A stretch of DNA of 49,396 bases from Candidatus Gastranaerophilales bacterium. GTDB lineage: Bacteria > Cyanobacteriota > Vampirovibrionia > Gastranaerophilales > Gastranaerophilaceae. Numbering within the stretch: position 1 is the first letter of the stretch; each line of letters opens with the position of its first letter. The DNA is taken from assembly GCA_944322675.1 (NCBI GenBank), contig CALUPO010000015.1, positions 1-49,396 of the forward strand. Direction: 5' to 3'. Under the pieces are notes generated by a model. That model did no database searches. It was given only the letters and a program-made list of their open reading frames with translations, and was not told the origin of the DNA. Of the stretch, positions 36,436 through 43,787 are shown in pieces. Position numbers and translations under genes: made by a program.

Positions 36436-36761
36436 CAAATTTTAGAAGATGGTATGATAATGACCCTATATTAAAAGAAGCTTTAGAATTGTTAAAGGAA
36501 CAGGACGATTTGACACAAACCGAAGCTGCAAAATTTATGATGCAAATCAAGGAACAAGTTGCAGCCGATGTTATTGAACGTGTTTATGAAATTGTAAATA
36601 ATTATGGTGATGGAAAAGGTAACAGGTGGTATGATAGTGATCCTTTTTTGCTAAAAGCCATTGAGTTTTTAAGAGAAGCACCTCCAAAAGTTCAAAGAAA
36701 AGCAGCTTTGAAACTGCTTCTTGCTTTGGAAAACAACAGTTTTGATAATATGGAATTATAA
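36432..36761 (+). CDS. Small protein with two WYD-DP repeats, function unknown
   Basis: A 109-residue all-helical protein built from two copies of one unit: RRWYDNDPILKEALELLKEQ (residues 5-24) and NRWYDSDPFLLKAIEFLREA (64-83). Each is followed by an Ala-rich helix (TEAAKFMMQI; QRKAALKLLL). Similar single or double WYD-DP proteins are seen as conserved unknowns in Firmicutes-like genomes. ATGA overlap with tmk and 9-nt spacing to folE2 place it firmly in the operon. No catalytic motif is visible; a small adaptor is the simplest guess. Confidence 0.75.
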   Translation: MTNFRRWYDNDPILKEALELLKEQDDLTQTEAAKFMMQIKEQVAADVIERVYEIVNNYGDGKGNRWYDSDPFLLKAIEFLREAPPKVQRKAALKLLLALENNSFDNMEL

Positions 36762-36770
36762 ATTTAAATA

Positions 36771-37568
36771 ATGGAAAAAATATTGAAAGATATACAAAAT
36801 AAAAAGGATAGCCGTGGAATTGATATACAAAAAGTTGGTATCAAAAATATTGAAGTTCCTTTGATTATTGAACGTAAAGACGAGGCAAATCAGGTGGTTT
36901 ATGCAAAAGCACGTTTAAATGTGTCTTTACCTCAAAATTATAAGGGAACACATATGTCACGCTTTGTTGAAGTTTTAAATGATTGGAGACAAAAAAATCT
37001 TCTCGGGGTGGATATACAAGGCTGTCTTAATCAAATTTGTCAAAGACTTAATTCATCAAGTGCCGAGTTGGAATTTAAATTTAAGTATTTTATTGAAAAA
37101 ACAGCACCGGTAAGCGGTTTAAAATCCTCAATGTGTTACGATTGTTCTTTTGAAGGAATTTTAGATGATAATAAAGGATATAAATTTATACTCGGGGTAA
37201 AAGTTCCATTAACAACATTGTGCCCGTGTTCTAAGGAAATTTCCGACTATAGTGCACACAATCAAAGAGCACTTGCAAGTGTTAAAATTAGTTATAATAA
37301 TGATGAACATATTTGGATTGAAGATTTAATAGAAATTATTGAAAATTGTGCATCCTGTGAACTTTATCCCTTGCTTAAACGGGTGGATGAAAAATATGTG
37401 ACTGAAAAAGCATATAATAATCCTAAGTTTGTCGAAGATGTTTTACGTGATATTGTTTTGGAACTTAAAAAAGATGAAAGAATAACTTATTATGAAGTTG
37501 AAATAGAATCTTTTGAAAGTATACACAATCATAGTGCCTGGGCTTACCAATCAGAAGAAAAAAAATAA
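36771..37568 (+). CDS. folE2: GTP cyclohydrolase IB
   Basis: A 265-residue FolE2-type enzyme making dihydroneopterin triphosphate from GTP for folate or queuosine-type pathways, with a metal other than an obligatory zinc. Family segments are KGTHMSRFVEVL (about 58-69), TLCPCSKEISDYSAHNQR with the metal-binding Cys near 151 and the closing FESIHNHSAWAY. It is the IB form rather than FolE, which fits growth under zinc limitation. No other pterin gene is adjacent. Confidence 0.95.
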   Translation: MEKILKDIQNKKDSRGIDIQKVGIKNIEVPLIIERKDEANQVVYAKARLNVSLPQNYKGTHMSRFVEVLNDWRQKNLLGVDIQGCLNQICQRLNSSSAELEFKFKYFIEKTAPVSGLKSSMCYDCSFEGILDDNKGYKFILGVKVPLTTLCPCSKEISDYSAHNQRALASVKISYNNDEHIWIEDLIEIIENCASCELYPLLKRVDEKYVTEKAYNNPKFVEDVLRDIVLELKKDERITYYEVEIESFESIHNHSAWAYQSEEKK

Positions 37569-37593
37569 AAGATAATAAAAAAGGAGAATAAAT

Positions 37594-38847
37594 ATGACAA
37601 TTAAAGAATTATTTAACGATTACGTACAAGATTTGCAAACTTATATTATGTTTAGAATAAAACAAATGGCTTCTGATTTAAAACCCCAATTGGATAAAAT
37701 AAACAGAACACCTATATTTTTGTCAATGGGTGCACCTACACAAAATCCACCTGAATTTGTTATTAATAAATTAAAAGAAGCTTTAACAATTGAAGGTATT
37801 CATACATATTCATCACCAAAAGGTGAAAAATATTTTTTAGATGCTGTTAAAATAAGAATGAAAAATCGTTTTGGCGTTGAACTTGATTCTAATAAGCAAA
37901 TTTTTTCGTTAATAGGTTCAAAAGAAGGTATTGCAAATATTATACGTGAGTTAATTAATCCAAAAAATGATGAAAAAGAACGTGATATTATTTTGGTGCC
38001 TGACCCTGGATATGCCTCTTATAAAGAAATGGTAAAAGTGTCAGGAGGTGTTGGCTATAGTTTACCGCTTACTAAAGATAACAATTATATGCCTGATTTG
38101 GAGGAAATTATTAATAAATTAAAAAGTGATGGTTATGATGAAAAGAAAATAAAAGCTTTAATCGTTAATTATCCAAATAATCCTTTAGGAGTTGGTGCAA
38201 CAAGGGAATATTTACAAAATGTAGTTGATTTTTGTAAGAAAAGAAATATACTTTTAATCTCAGATGCCGCATACTGTGATATGTACTTTGATGAAAAAGA
38301 TAAACCTATTAGTATTCTTGAACTTGAAGGTGCTATGGATATTGCTGTTGAATTTCATAGTTTTTCAAAACCATTTGCAATGACAGGCTGGCGTATAGGT
38401 TGGGTTTGTGGTAATGAAGAAGCTTGTTCTATGTTTGGAAAGTTAAAATCAACTATTGATACAGGTATTTTTAAAGGTATTCAATATGCTGCATCTCAAG
38501 TGTTGAATTCCAATGAAGGTGAAAAATATATTATTAAAGCCAATGAAGACTTTAAAATTAAACAGGAAATAGCATTAAACGGATTTAAAGAATTAGGCTG
38601 GGATTTTAGTCAAGTAAATATTCCTAATGCAACATTTTATCTGTGGCTTCCTATTCCAAAACGCTATAAAACATCATGGGATTTTACTTGTGATGTTTTA
38701 AAAACTTCAGGTGTTGTTCTTGTTCCAGGACATGCATTTGGCGATTATGGCGAAGGATTTTTTAGAATTTCTATTGTTTGTAGTGAGGAAAAATTAAAAG
38801 AAGTATTTAAAAGACTTAAAGATGATGGATTTTATTATAACAAATAA
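37594..38847 (+). CDS. dapL: LL-diaminopimelate aminotransferase-like enzyme
   Basis: A 417-residue class I/II PLP aminotransferase. Cofactor lysine is Lys259 in FHSFSKPFAMTGWRIG, with NYPNNPLG and SDAAYCDMYFD upstream and the GEGFFRISI arginine near the C-terminus. The segments GSKEGIANI and LKSTIDTGIFKGIQYAA follow DapL, which converts tetrahydrodipicolinate to LL-DAP in one step in Cyanobacteria, plants and Chlamydia. A role as another aspartate-family aminotransferase cannot be excluded. AAGGAG precedes the ATG. Confidence 0.8.
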   Translation: MTIKELFNDYVQDLQTYIMFRIKQMASDLKPQLDKINRTPIFLSMGAPTQNPPEFVINKLKEALTIEGIHTYSSPKGEKYFLDAVKIRMKNRFGVELDSNKQIFSLIGSKEGIANIIRELINPKNDEKERDIILVPDPGYASYKEMVKVSGGVGYSLPLTKDNNYMPDLEEIINKLKSDGYDEKKIKALIVNYPNNPLGVGATREYLQNVVDFCKKRNILLISDAAYCDMYFDEKDKPISILELEGAMDIAVEFHSFSKPFAMTGWRIGWVCGNEEACSMFGKLKSTIDTGIFKGIQYAASQVLNSNEGEKYIIKANEDFKIKQEIALNGFKELGWDFSQVNIPNATFYLWLPIPKRYKTSWDFTCDVLKTSGVVLVPGHAFGDYGEGFFRISIVCSEEKLKEVFKRLKDDGFYYNK

Positions 38848-38872
38848 GTTATAAAAGAAAGGATGAATAATT

Positions 38873-39460
38873 TTGATTACAATTCTTGATTATGGAGCAG
38901 GCAACGTTCGAAGCATCGGGAATATGCTCAAATTTTTAGGTTGTGATTATAAAATTAGTGATAATATTGATGAAATTAAAAAAGCTAAAGCTTTGATTTT
39001 CCCCGGACAGGGGCATTTTGAACAGGCTATAAAAAATCTTGAAAATAAAAATCTCATTCAACCTTTAAAAGATTATATAAATTCAGGAAGACATTTTTTG
39101 GGCATTTGCCTCGGTTTTCAGGTGCTTTTTGAAAAAAGTGAAGAAGCCCCTCAAATTGAAGGTTTGTCTATACTTAAAGGTGAGGTTAAAAAATTTCCGA
39201 CAAAAAAAATTCCACAGGTAGGATGGAACAAAATTGAAGTAACTTTAAATAATTCATATCTTACAAATGATTATTTTTATTTTGTTAATTCATACTATGT
39301 CAAACCTTATGATTGTAATATAATCTCATCAAATAGCTATTATTATGGTGACTTTTGCTCTTCCATTGAAAAGGATAATATTTGTGCCTGTCAGTTTCAT
39401 CCCGAAAAAAGCAGCGAAGCAGGCATTAAATTTTTTCAAAAATGGATAGAGAAAATTTAA
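38873..39460 (+). CDS. hisH: Imidazole glycerol phosphate synthase, glutaminase subunit
   Basis: A 195-residue class I glutamine amidotransferase that feeds ammonia to HisF in histidine synthesis. The start LDYGAGNVRSI, nucleophile Cys79 in GICLGFQ, and His176/Glu178 in CQFHPEKSS are conserved. The start is TTG 38873 after AAAGGATG. No other his gene is adjacent, so hisF must be elsewhere. Its end overlaps the convergent unknown gene by 4 nt. Confidence 0.93.
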   Translation: MITILDYGAGNVRSIGNMLKFLGCDYKISDNIDEIKKAKALIFPGQGHFEQAIKNLENKNLIQPLKDYINSGRHFLGICLGFQVLFEKSEEAPQIEGLSILKGEVKKFPTKKIPQVGWNKIEVTLNNSYLTNDYFYFVNSYYVKPYDCNIISSNSYYYGDFCSSIEKDNICACQFHPEKSSEAGIKFFQKWIEKI

Positions 39461-40041
39461 GCTATACCATCAACTTTTTTGGAGGTGTTTCTTTTATCCA
39501 CATTTCGCATAGCCTGTGCAAAATTATAGGAATGTATATTTAAATCAAGAGTTCTTTGTGCGGTTTCACCGGTTAAAACAGGGTCTATTTGTTCTAAATA
39601 TCCTGTAATATCCGGAACAAGACTTTTTGCAAAATTTATAGCTGTGCTTTTATATAATTGACGACTTCTTTCACCAAAGTTATCATTAAAATAATTTGTT
39701 ATAAAACTTGATACATTTTCAAAAAAGCTTTTTGTTTCAACTTTTTCACCAAGTCCATCAAGTGAATTATTTTTAAAATATTCTGCAACAAAAAATGAAA
39801 GTTGTTCAAAAAAAGCTTCTGCAGCTTCTTCAACTTGAGGTGTTGAATCAGTTTGCCCTTCTTTTACAAAATAATCCGCTACATTTTCAACAAGTTGCCC
39901 AAAAAAATCCGATGTAACTTGTTCTATATTCTTTTTCTTACTATTATCATTGCTGTCATCATGTTTTGCAGCGTGAGAACCGTAGGTGAATATATTTTGA
40001 TTATTTTGTACATTTGTATTGTTATTTACCTCAGAAGCCAT
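39457..40041 (-). CDS. Protein of unknown function with three FF-YF helical repeats
   Basis: A 194-residue soluble protein from ATG 40041, chosen because AAGGGAT lies 8 nt upstream (an in-frame start at 40086 lacks one). After an Asn/Ser/His-rich head, three similar helical units occur: SDFFGQLVENVADYFVKEG, EAFFEQLSFFVAEYFKNNS and KSFFENVSSFITNYFNDNF. The C-terminal part is helical (KSLVPDITGYLEQIDPVLTG). No membrane segment or known domain is seen. The repeats suggest an amphipathic-helix bundle that binds a surface or self-assembles. Confidence 0.68.
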   Translation of the reverse strand: MASEVNNNTNVQNNQNIFTYGSHAAKHDDSNDNSKKKNIEQVTSDFFGQLVENVADYFVKEGQTDSTPQVEEAAEAFFEQLSFFVAEYFKNNSLDGLGEKVETKSFFENVSSFITNYFNDNFGERSRQLYKSTAINFAKSLVPDITGYLEQIDPVLTGETAQRTLDLNIHSYNFAQAMRNVDKRNTSKKVDGIA

Positions 40042-40186
40042 TTTTATATCCCTTAAAAATATATCTTTAATATACTTTATCGACATTTTTTCATCTTTCT
40101 TTAATTTTTTTAGATTATTTTAAATAATTCGATACAAAAATTTACAAATTAAGATATAATGAATAATTTCATTTACAATATTTATT

Positions 40187-40834
40187 ATGGAAACAGATAT
40201 TATCAAAAATATTCAAAAATTGAAAAATAATAATAGTTTATGTACAATAAATCCAGTTGAACAAATTGATGTTTTTCTTTATGACAATTTAAACAACACT
40301 TCTAATTTTTCTCTTTTTAATAACTTTTGGATTAAATGTAGAGTTGAATATAGTGATTCATTTATTTTTGATTTTCTTGTTAATTTTTTAACGATACAAA
40401 ATAAAGGAAAAATTACAAATGGTGTGAATGTTGTTAAAATATTTATATTCTTATTTAATCAATATAAAAATAAAAATATTATTGATGAGTTTTTTATTCA
40501 AATTAGAAAGTATATAAAATATTATAATATTATTATTAATGAAAAAACCAAAAATGAATTAATAAACAGCCTATTGCACAAAATAAACAAAAGTCATAAT
40601 AACGAAGCATATCCATACTTGATGGAAGTCTTTGAAGATTATGAATATGCCCGTATTAATACAGAAATGCTGATTGAAATTTTAAATACCGTAATTTTAT
40701 TTATTGAACATAGAAATGACGATAACATAAATACAATAGTAAAAAGTTTTGATGAATTAAGTGATGAAATAAATAAAATGTTACTTCTAAAAGTTTTAAC
40801 ACCAAAAATCGTCAAAGTTAAAGTTGAAAACTAA
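40187..40834 (+). CDS. Uncharacterised helical protein
   Basis: A 215-residue, Asn/Ile/Lys-rich protein predicted to be mostly alpha-helical, with no signal peptide, membrane span or recognised motif. Helix patterns (IIDEFFIQIRKYIKYYNIII, EAYPYLMEVFEDYEYARI) could be HEAT- or ARM-like. ATG 40187 has no ribosome binding site; TATAAT at 40155-40160 may be its -10 box. It is divergent from the FF-YF protein and its end touches hpt. Confidence 0.6.
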   Translation: METDIIKNIQKLKNNNSLCTINPVEQIDVFLYDNLNNTSNFSLFNNFWIKCRVEYSDSFIFDFLVNFLTIQNKGKITNGVNVVKIFIFLFNQYKNKNIIDEFFIQIRKYIKYYNIIINEKTKNELINSLLHKINKSHNNEAYPYLMEVFEDYEYARINTEMLIEILNTVILFIEHRNDDNINTIVKSFDELSDEINKMLLLKVLTPKIVKVKVEN

Positions 40835-41376
40835 TTTTCAAAATAACCTATATAAGGAATATTACGTAAATATTCTTTATAATCAAGTCCATAACCCACA
40901 ACGAATTTATCATCAATTTCAAAACCTGAAAAATCGGCATCAATATCATTTTGACGTGCACATTTTTTATTTAACAAAGCTGCAAATTTTAATGACTTCG
41001 GACAATATTTAAGATTTATTAAATCAGTTATAAATTTTGCAGTGTGACCTGTATCAAGAATATCCTCAACTATAAGTACATTTTTATCTTTCAAATCCGG
41101 CAAAGTTAAATCAATTGTGTTTATTTTTCCACTTGATTCAAAGTTATTTCCATAACTTGAAATTCTTATAAAATGTAAAACAACAGGCAAATTTAACTTC
41201 TTAATAAGATCACAACAAAATAAAGCTGACCCTTTTAGAACACAAATAACATGCAAATCTTCATCTTTAGAAGGATGACTGTTTTCAATTTCAATTGCAA
41301 GTTCTTTTATTCTTTTTTGTATTGTGTTTTCATCAAATAAAATTTTTAAATCTTTTAAATTTTTATCAAGTTTCAT
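40831..41376 (-). CDS. hpt: Hypoxanthine phosphoribosyltransferase
   Basis: A 181-residue purine-salvage enzyme converting hypoxanthine or guanine to IMP or GMP. The PRPP loop VLIVEDILDTGHTAKFI, the N-terminal VICVLKGSALF strand and the C-terminal FVVGYGLDYKEYLRNIPYIG motif are diagnostic. ATG 41376 with AAAAGG 9 nt upstream is used; an upstream TTG at 41394 lies inside tilS. It follows tilS in the widespread tilS-hpt arrangement. Confidence 0.93.
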   Translation of the reverse strand: MKLDKNLKDLKILFDENTIQKRIKELAIEIENSHPSKDEDLHVICVLKGSALFCCDLIKKLNLPVVLHFIRISSYGNNFESSGKINTIDLTLPDLKDKNVLIVEDILDTGHTAKFITDLINLKYCPKSLKFAALLNKKCARQNDIDADFSGFEIDDKFVVGYGLDYKEYLRNIPYIGYFEN

Positions 41377-41380
41377 AATA

Positions 41381-42766
41381 TTAAACCTTTTCAATAACTA
41401 TTTCATATATTTTTTTACTGTGTTTATAAACTTTTAATTTGTCACTTAGCCCTACATTTTTTGCCCACAATATTTCATTATCTTTCGCTAATAAAACTAT
41501 TTTATCACGATTATGTTTTAAAACACCTCTATTAATAAAGTATTTTTTTAACTTCATTGACCCTTCACGAAAACCAAAAGGTTTTATAACGTCGCCATTT
41601 TGCCTGTATCTTATGCAAAATGGCGACGTTACTTCATCAAAAGAAACAATTGCACAATTTTCATTTTCTTTTGGAAAAATGTTAGGAATTTTTTCAAGTT
41701 TTTTAAAAAAAATTTTATAATTTTCAAATGTATAAATTTTTTCAAAATCATTTATATAACAACATTCATCACTTTTATTTTCTTTTTTTAACAAATAAAA
41801 ATATGAATTATTTGAAAATAAAAACAAATTGTTGGATATTGACATAATTTTTCCGTTTTTTAATGTAGAATTTTTTTGAATAAAATAACAAATTTCATCA
41901 ATTTTTTTATAGTTCCAATCAATTTTGTTTTCTTTTAAAAGCTGTGCTATAAGGCGATTTTTTATAGCTTTATCAAGTTCAAGAAAATTTGTTGTTTTAT
42001 ATTTTGGAAAGGTATCATCACAATTTAGTATTATTTTTTTTAAAGAATCTTTTAAAACTTTATCAAGAAAATCCTCATTGTCATTTATTGTTCTAATTAA
42101 ATTTGAAACAGCATTTTGATAATTATGATTAATATAAAGAAAATGTTTTGTCATTTTATTTCTTATATAGTTTCTCAAGAAGAAAGATTGGAAGTTTGTT
42201 TTATCATTAACATAAGTAAGTTTATGGAATTTTAAATATTCTTCAATATCCACACGATTTGTATTCAAAAGAGGTCTAAAGATTTGAAGATTTTCATCTT
42301 TTCTAAAAGGTAAAATACACTTTAAACCATATGTGGAAGTTCCTTTTAAAGTGCGGTAAAAAAAAGTTTCAATATTGTCATCTTTATTGTGTGCAAGGAA
42401 AAGAGCATTTGTGTTGTGTTCAAGAGCCATTGTTTTAAAAAAATTATACCTTTGCTCCCGTGCTTCAAGTTCGGATAATTTTTTATTTGATTTAAGTTTG
42501 TGGGAATAAAAATCGATATTTAGATTTTTAGAGAAATCAAGACAAAATTTTTCATCGTTATCGCTTTCAACACCTCTTTGATTGTGGTTTAAGTGAAGAG
42601 CAATAATTTTTATGTTTAATTTGTTATTTTTAATAACATTATTAAGTGCAAAAAGTAAAGAAGTTGAATCTGCACCGCCTGAAAAACCTGCAAGTATTAT
42701 TTTAAATTTTTCTTGAATATTATATTGTAATAAAAAATTCAAAATATTATTTTCTAACTTTTGCAT
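41381..42766 (-). CDS. tilS: tRNA(Ile)-lysidine synthase
   Basis: A 461-residue PP-loop ATPase that converts cytidine-34 of tRNA-Ile(CAU) to lysidine. The PP-loop is SGGADSTSLLFAL (about 30-42), with HLNHNQRG, REQRYNFFK and LAHNKDDNIETFFYR following, and a C-terminal RYRQNGDVIKPFG segment in the substrate-binding domain. A perfect 17-bp inverted repeat lies within the codons for that last segment. The start overlaps ldpA by 13 nt. Confidence 0.93.
   Translation of the reverse strand: MQKLENNILNFLLQYNIQEKFKIILAGFSGGADSTSLLFALNNVIKNNKLNIKIIALHLNHNQRGVESDNDEKFCLDFSKNLNIDFYSHKLKSNKKLSELEAREQRYNFFKTMALEHNTNALFLAHNKDDNIETFFYRTLKGTSTYGLKCILPFRKDENLQIFRPLLNTNRVDIEEYLKFHKLTYVNDKTNFQSFFLRNYIRNKMTKHFLYINHNYQNAVSNLIRTINDNEDFLDKVLKDSLKKIILNCDDTFPKYKTTNFLELDKAIKNRLIAQLLKENKIDWNYKKIDEICYFIQKNSTLKNGKIMSISNNLFLFSNNSYFYLLKKENKSDECCYINDFEKIYTFENYKIFFKKLEKIPNIFPKENENCAIVSFDEVTSPFCIRYRQNGDVIKPFGFREGSMKLKKYFINRGVLKHNRDKIVLLAKDNEILWAKNVGLSDKLKVYKHSKKIYEIVIEKV
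41587..41631. repeat. Perfect 17-bp inverted repeat inside tilS
   Basis: TAACGTCGCCATTTTGC (41587-41603) and its exact reverse complement (41615-41631) flank an 11-nt loop. In mRNA this makes a stable hairpin covering codons of the conserved SPFC...RQNGDVI segment. Confidence 0.95.
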
Positions 42767-43686
42767 AATTCAACAAGCCTTTTAGCATTTATTATTGCAG
42801 TATCCATATTAACATTTTCAATAATTTTTCTTGCATAACTTCCAACTGTAATGCCTGTGTATTTAATGTTAGAAAGCGAAGCAAGTTGAGCTGTTTTTTC
42901 ATTTGTACCGCCTGAAATAAAAAGGTAAAAACAGGGCAATTTCAAATACTTTTGGAATAATTGAGAGCAAGAAACAGCATTTAAAGTTGAAAAATAATTA
43001 TTATCTCCACCTGACATTGAAAAACCGTCAGCTTGAATTATAAGTGGTTTATTTTGTCTTTTTTTTATAAAATATTCCGTTAACTTTAACAATTTATTTT
43101 CAGATAAATACTCCCTTGAAAAACAAACAGAAATTATTCCATCAAAATGTGTATTTAAATTATCAAAGGTTTTTTTTATTGTTTTTGTTTTGGAAATGGA
43201 AGCATGAAGTTCAATTATATTTATATTATTTTTATTTGCAAGTTTAACTGCATCAAATTCTGAAATTGAAAATTTGTTCTTGTATGAAATGGCTTTGCAC
43301 TTACATTTTTGACAGCCTATACATTTATTTGAATCAATAAGTACGTTTTTTTCCTTAATATAAATAGCTTTTTGTGGACAATATTTTAAACATTTATAAC
43401 ATTTTTTACATTTTTGATTATTAACAAAAGCACACATATTGTGTTTATCATCGTTTAAAGCAAAACTTAAACAATAGACAAAGTTTTCGATATTAAAATT
43501 TTTATTTTTTAATGTTTCAAAAACAAGATCAATTGCCCTTTGATCACATGGAAGGTCAATAATGTCCATTTTAGTGTTTGAATATATTTGAATAATATAC
43601 TTAATTTGTTCATAATTTAAATTTCCAAGCCCGAGAACAAGCTTAAATAAATGACCATAATTAAGTTTATCAATAATGTATTCCAT
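42754..43686 (-). CDS. LdpA-like 4Fe-4S protein
   Basis: About 310 residues. A central ferredoxin-type region (near residues 88-125) has CKKCYKCLKYCP and CIGCQKCKCKAI, enough for two 4Fe-4S clusters. The C-terminal domain has QADGFSMSGGDN, FISGGTNEKTAQLA and ITVGSYARKI, which match LdpA, the cyanobacterial redox-sensing clock-input protein, in order and spacing. No kai gene is present here. ATG 43686 lies 7 nt after an extended -10 box; ATG 43695 overlaps that box. It heads the ldpA-tilS-hpt operon. Confidence 0.78.
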   Translation of the reverse strand: MEYIIDKLNYGHLFKLVLGLGNLNYEQIKYIIQIYSNTKMDIIDLPCDQRAIDLVFETLKNKNFNIENFVYCLSFALNDDKHNMCAFVNNQKCKKCYKCLKYCPQKAIYIKEKNVLIDSNKCIGCQKCKCKAISYKNKFSISEFDAVKLANKNNINIIELHASISKTKTIKKTFDNLNTHFDGIISVCFSREYLSENKLLKLTEYFIKKRQNKPLIIQADGFSMSGGDNNYFSTLNAVSCSQLFQKYLKLPCFYLFISGGTNEKTAQLASLSNIKYTGITVGSYARKIIENVNMDTAIINAKRLVELCKS

Positions 43687-43693
43687 AAAAAAC

Positions 43694-43702
43694 ATTATAT
43701 CA
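43694..43702 (-). promoter_or_regulatory. Extended -10 promoter of ldpA
   Basis: On the minus strand TGATATAAT reads as TGN-TATAAT, a full extended -10 element. ATG 43686 is 7 nt downstream, so the transcript is probably leaderless. Confidence 0.55.
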
Positions 43703-43787
43703 TAATAATATTAATTATTTTACTTCAAAGTTTGTATCTGTTATATTATAATTAAAGGTATAAAGTACATAAAGAAAAAATAGAAAA

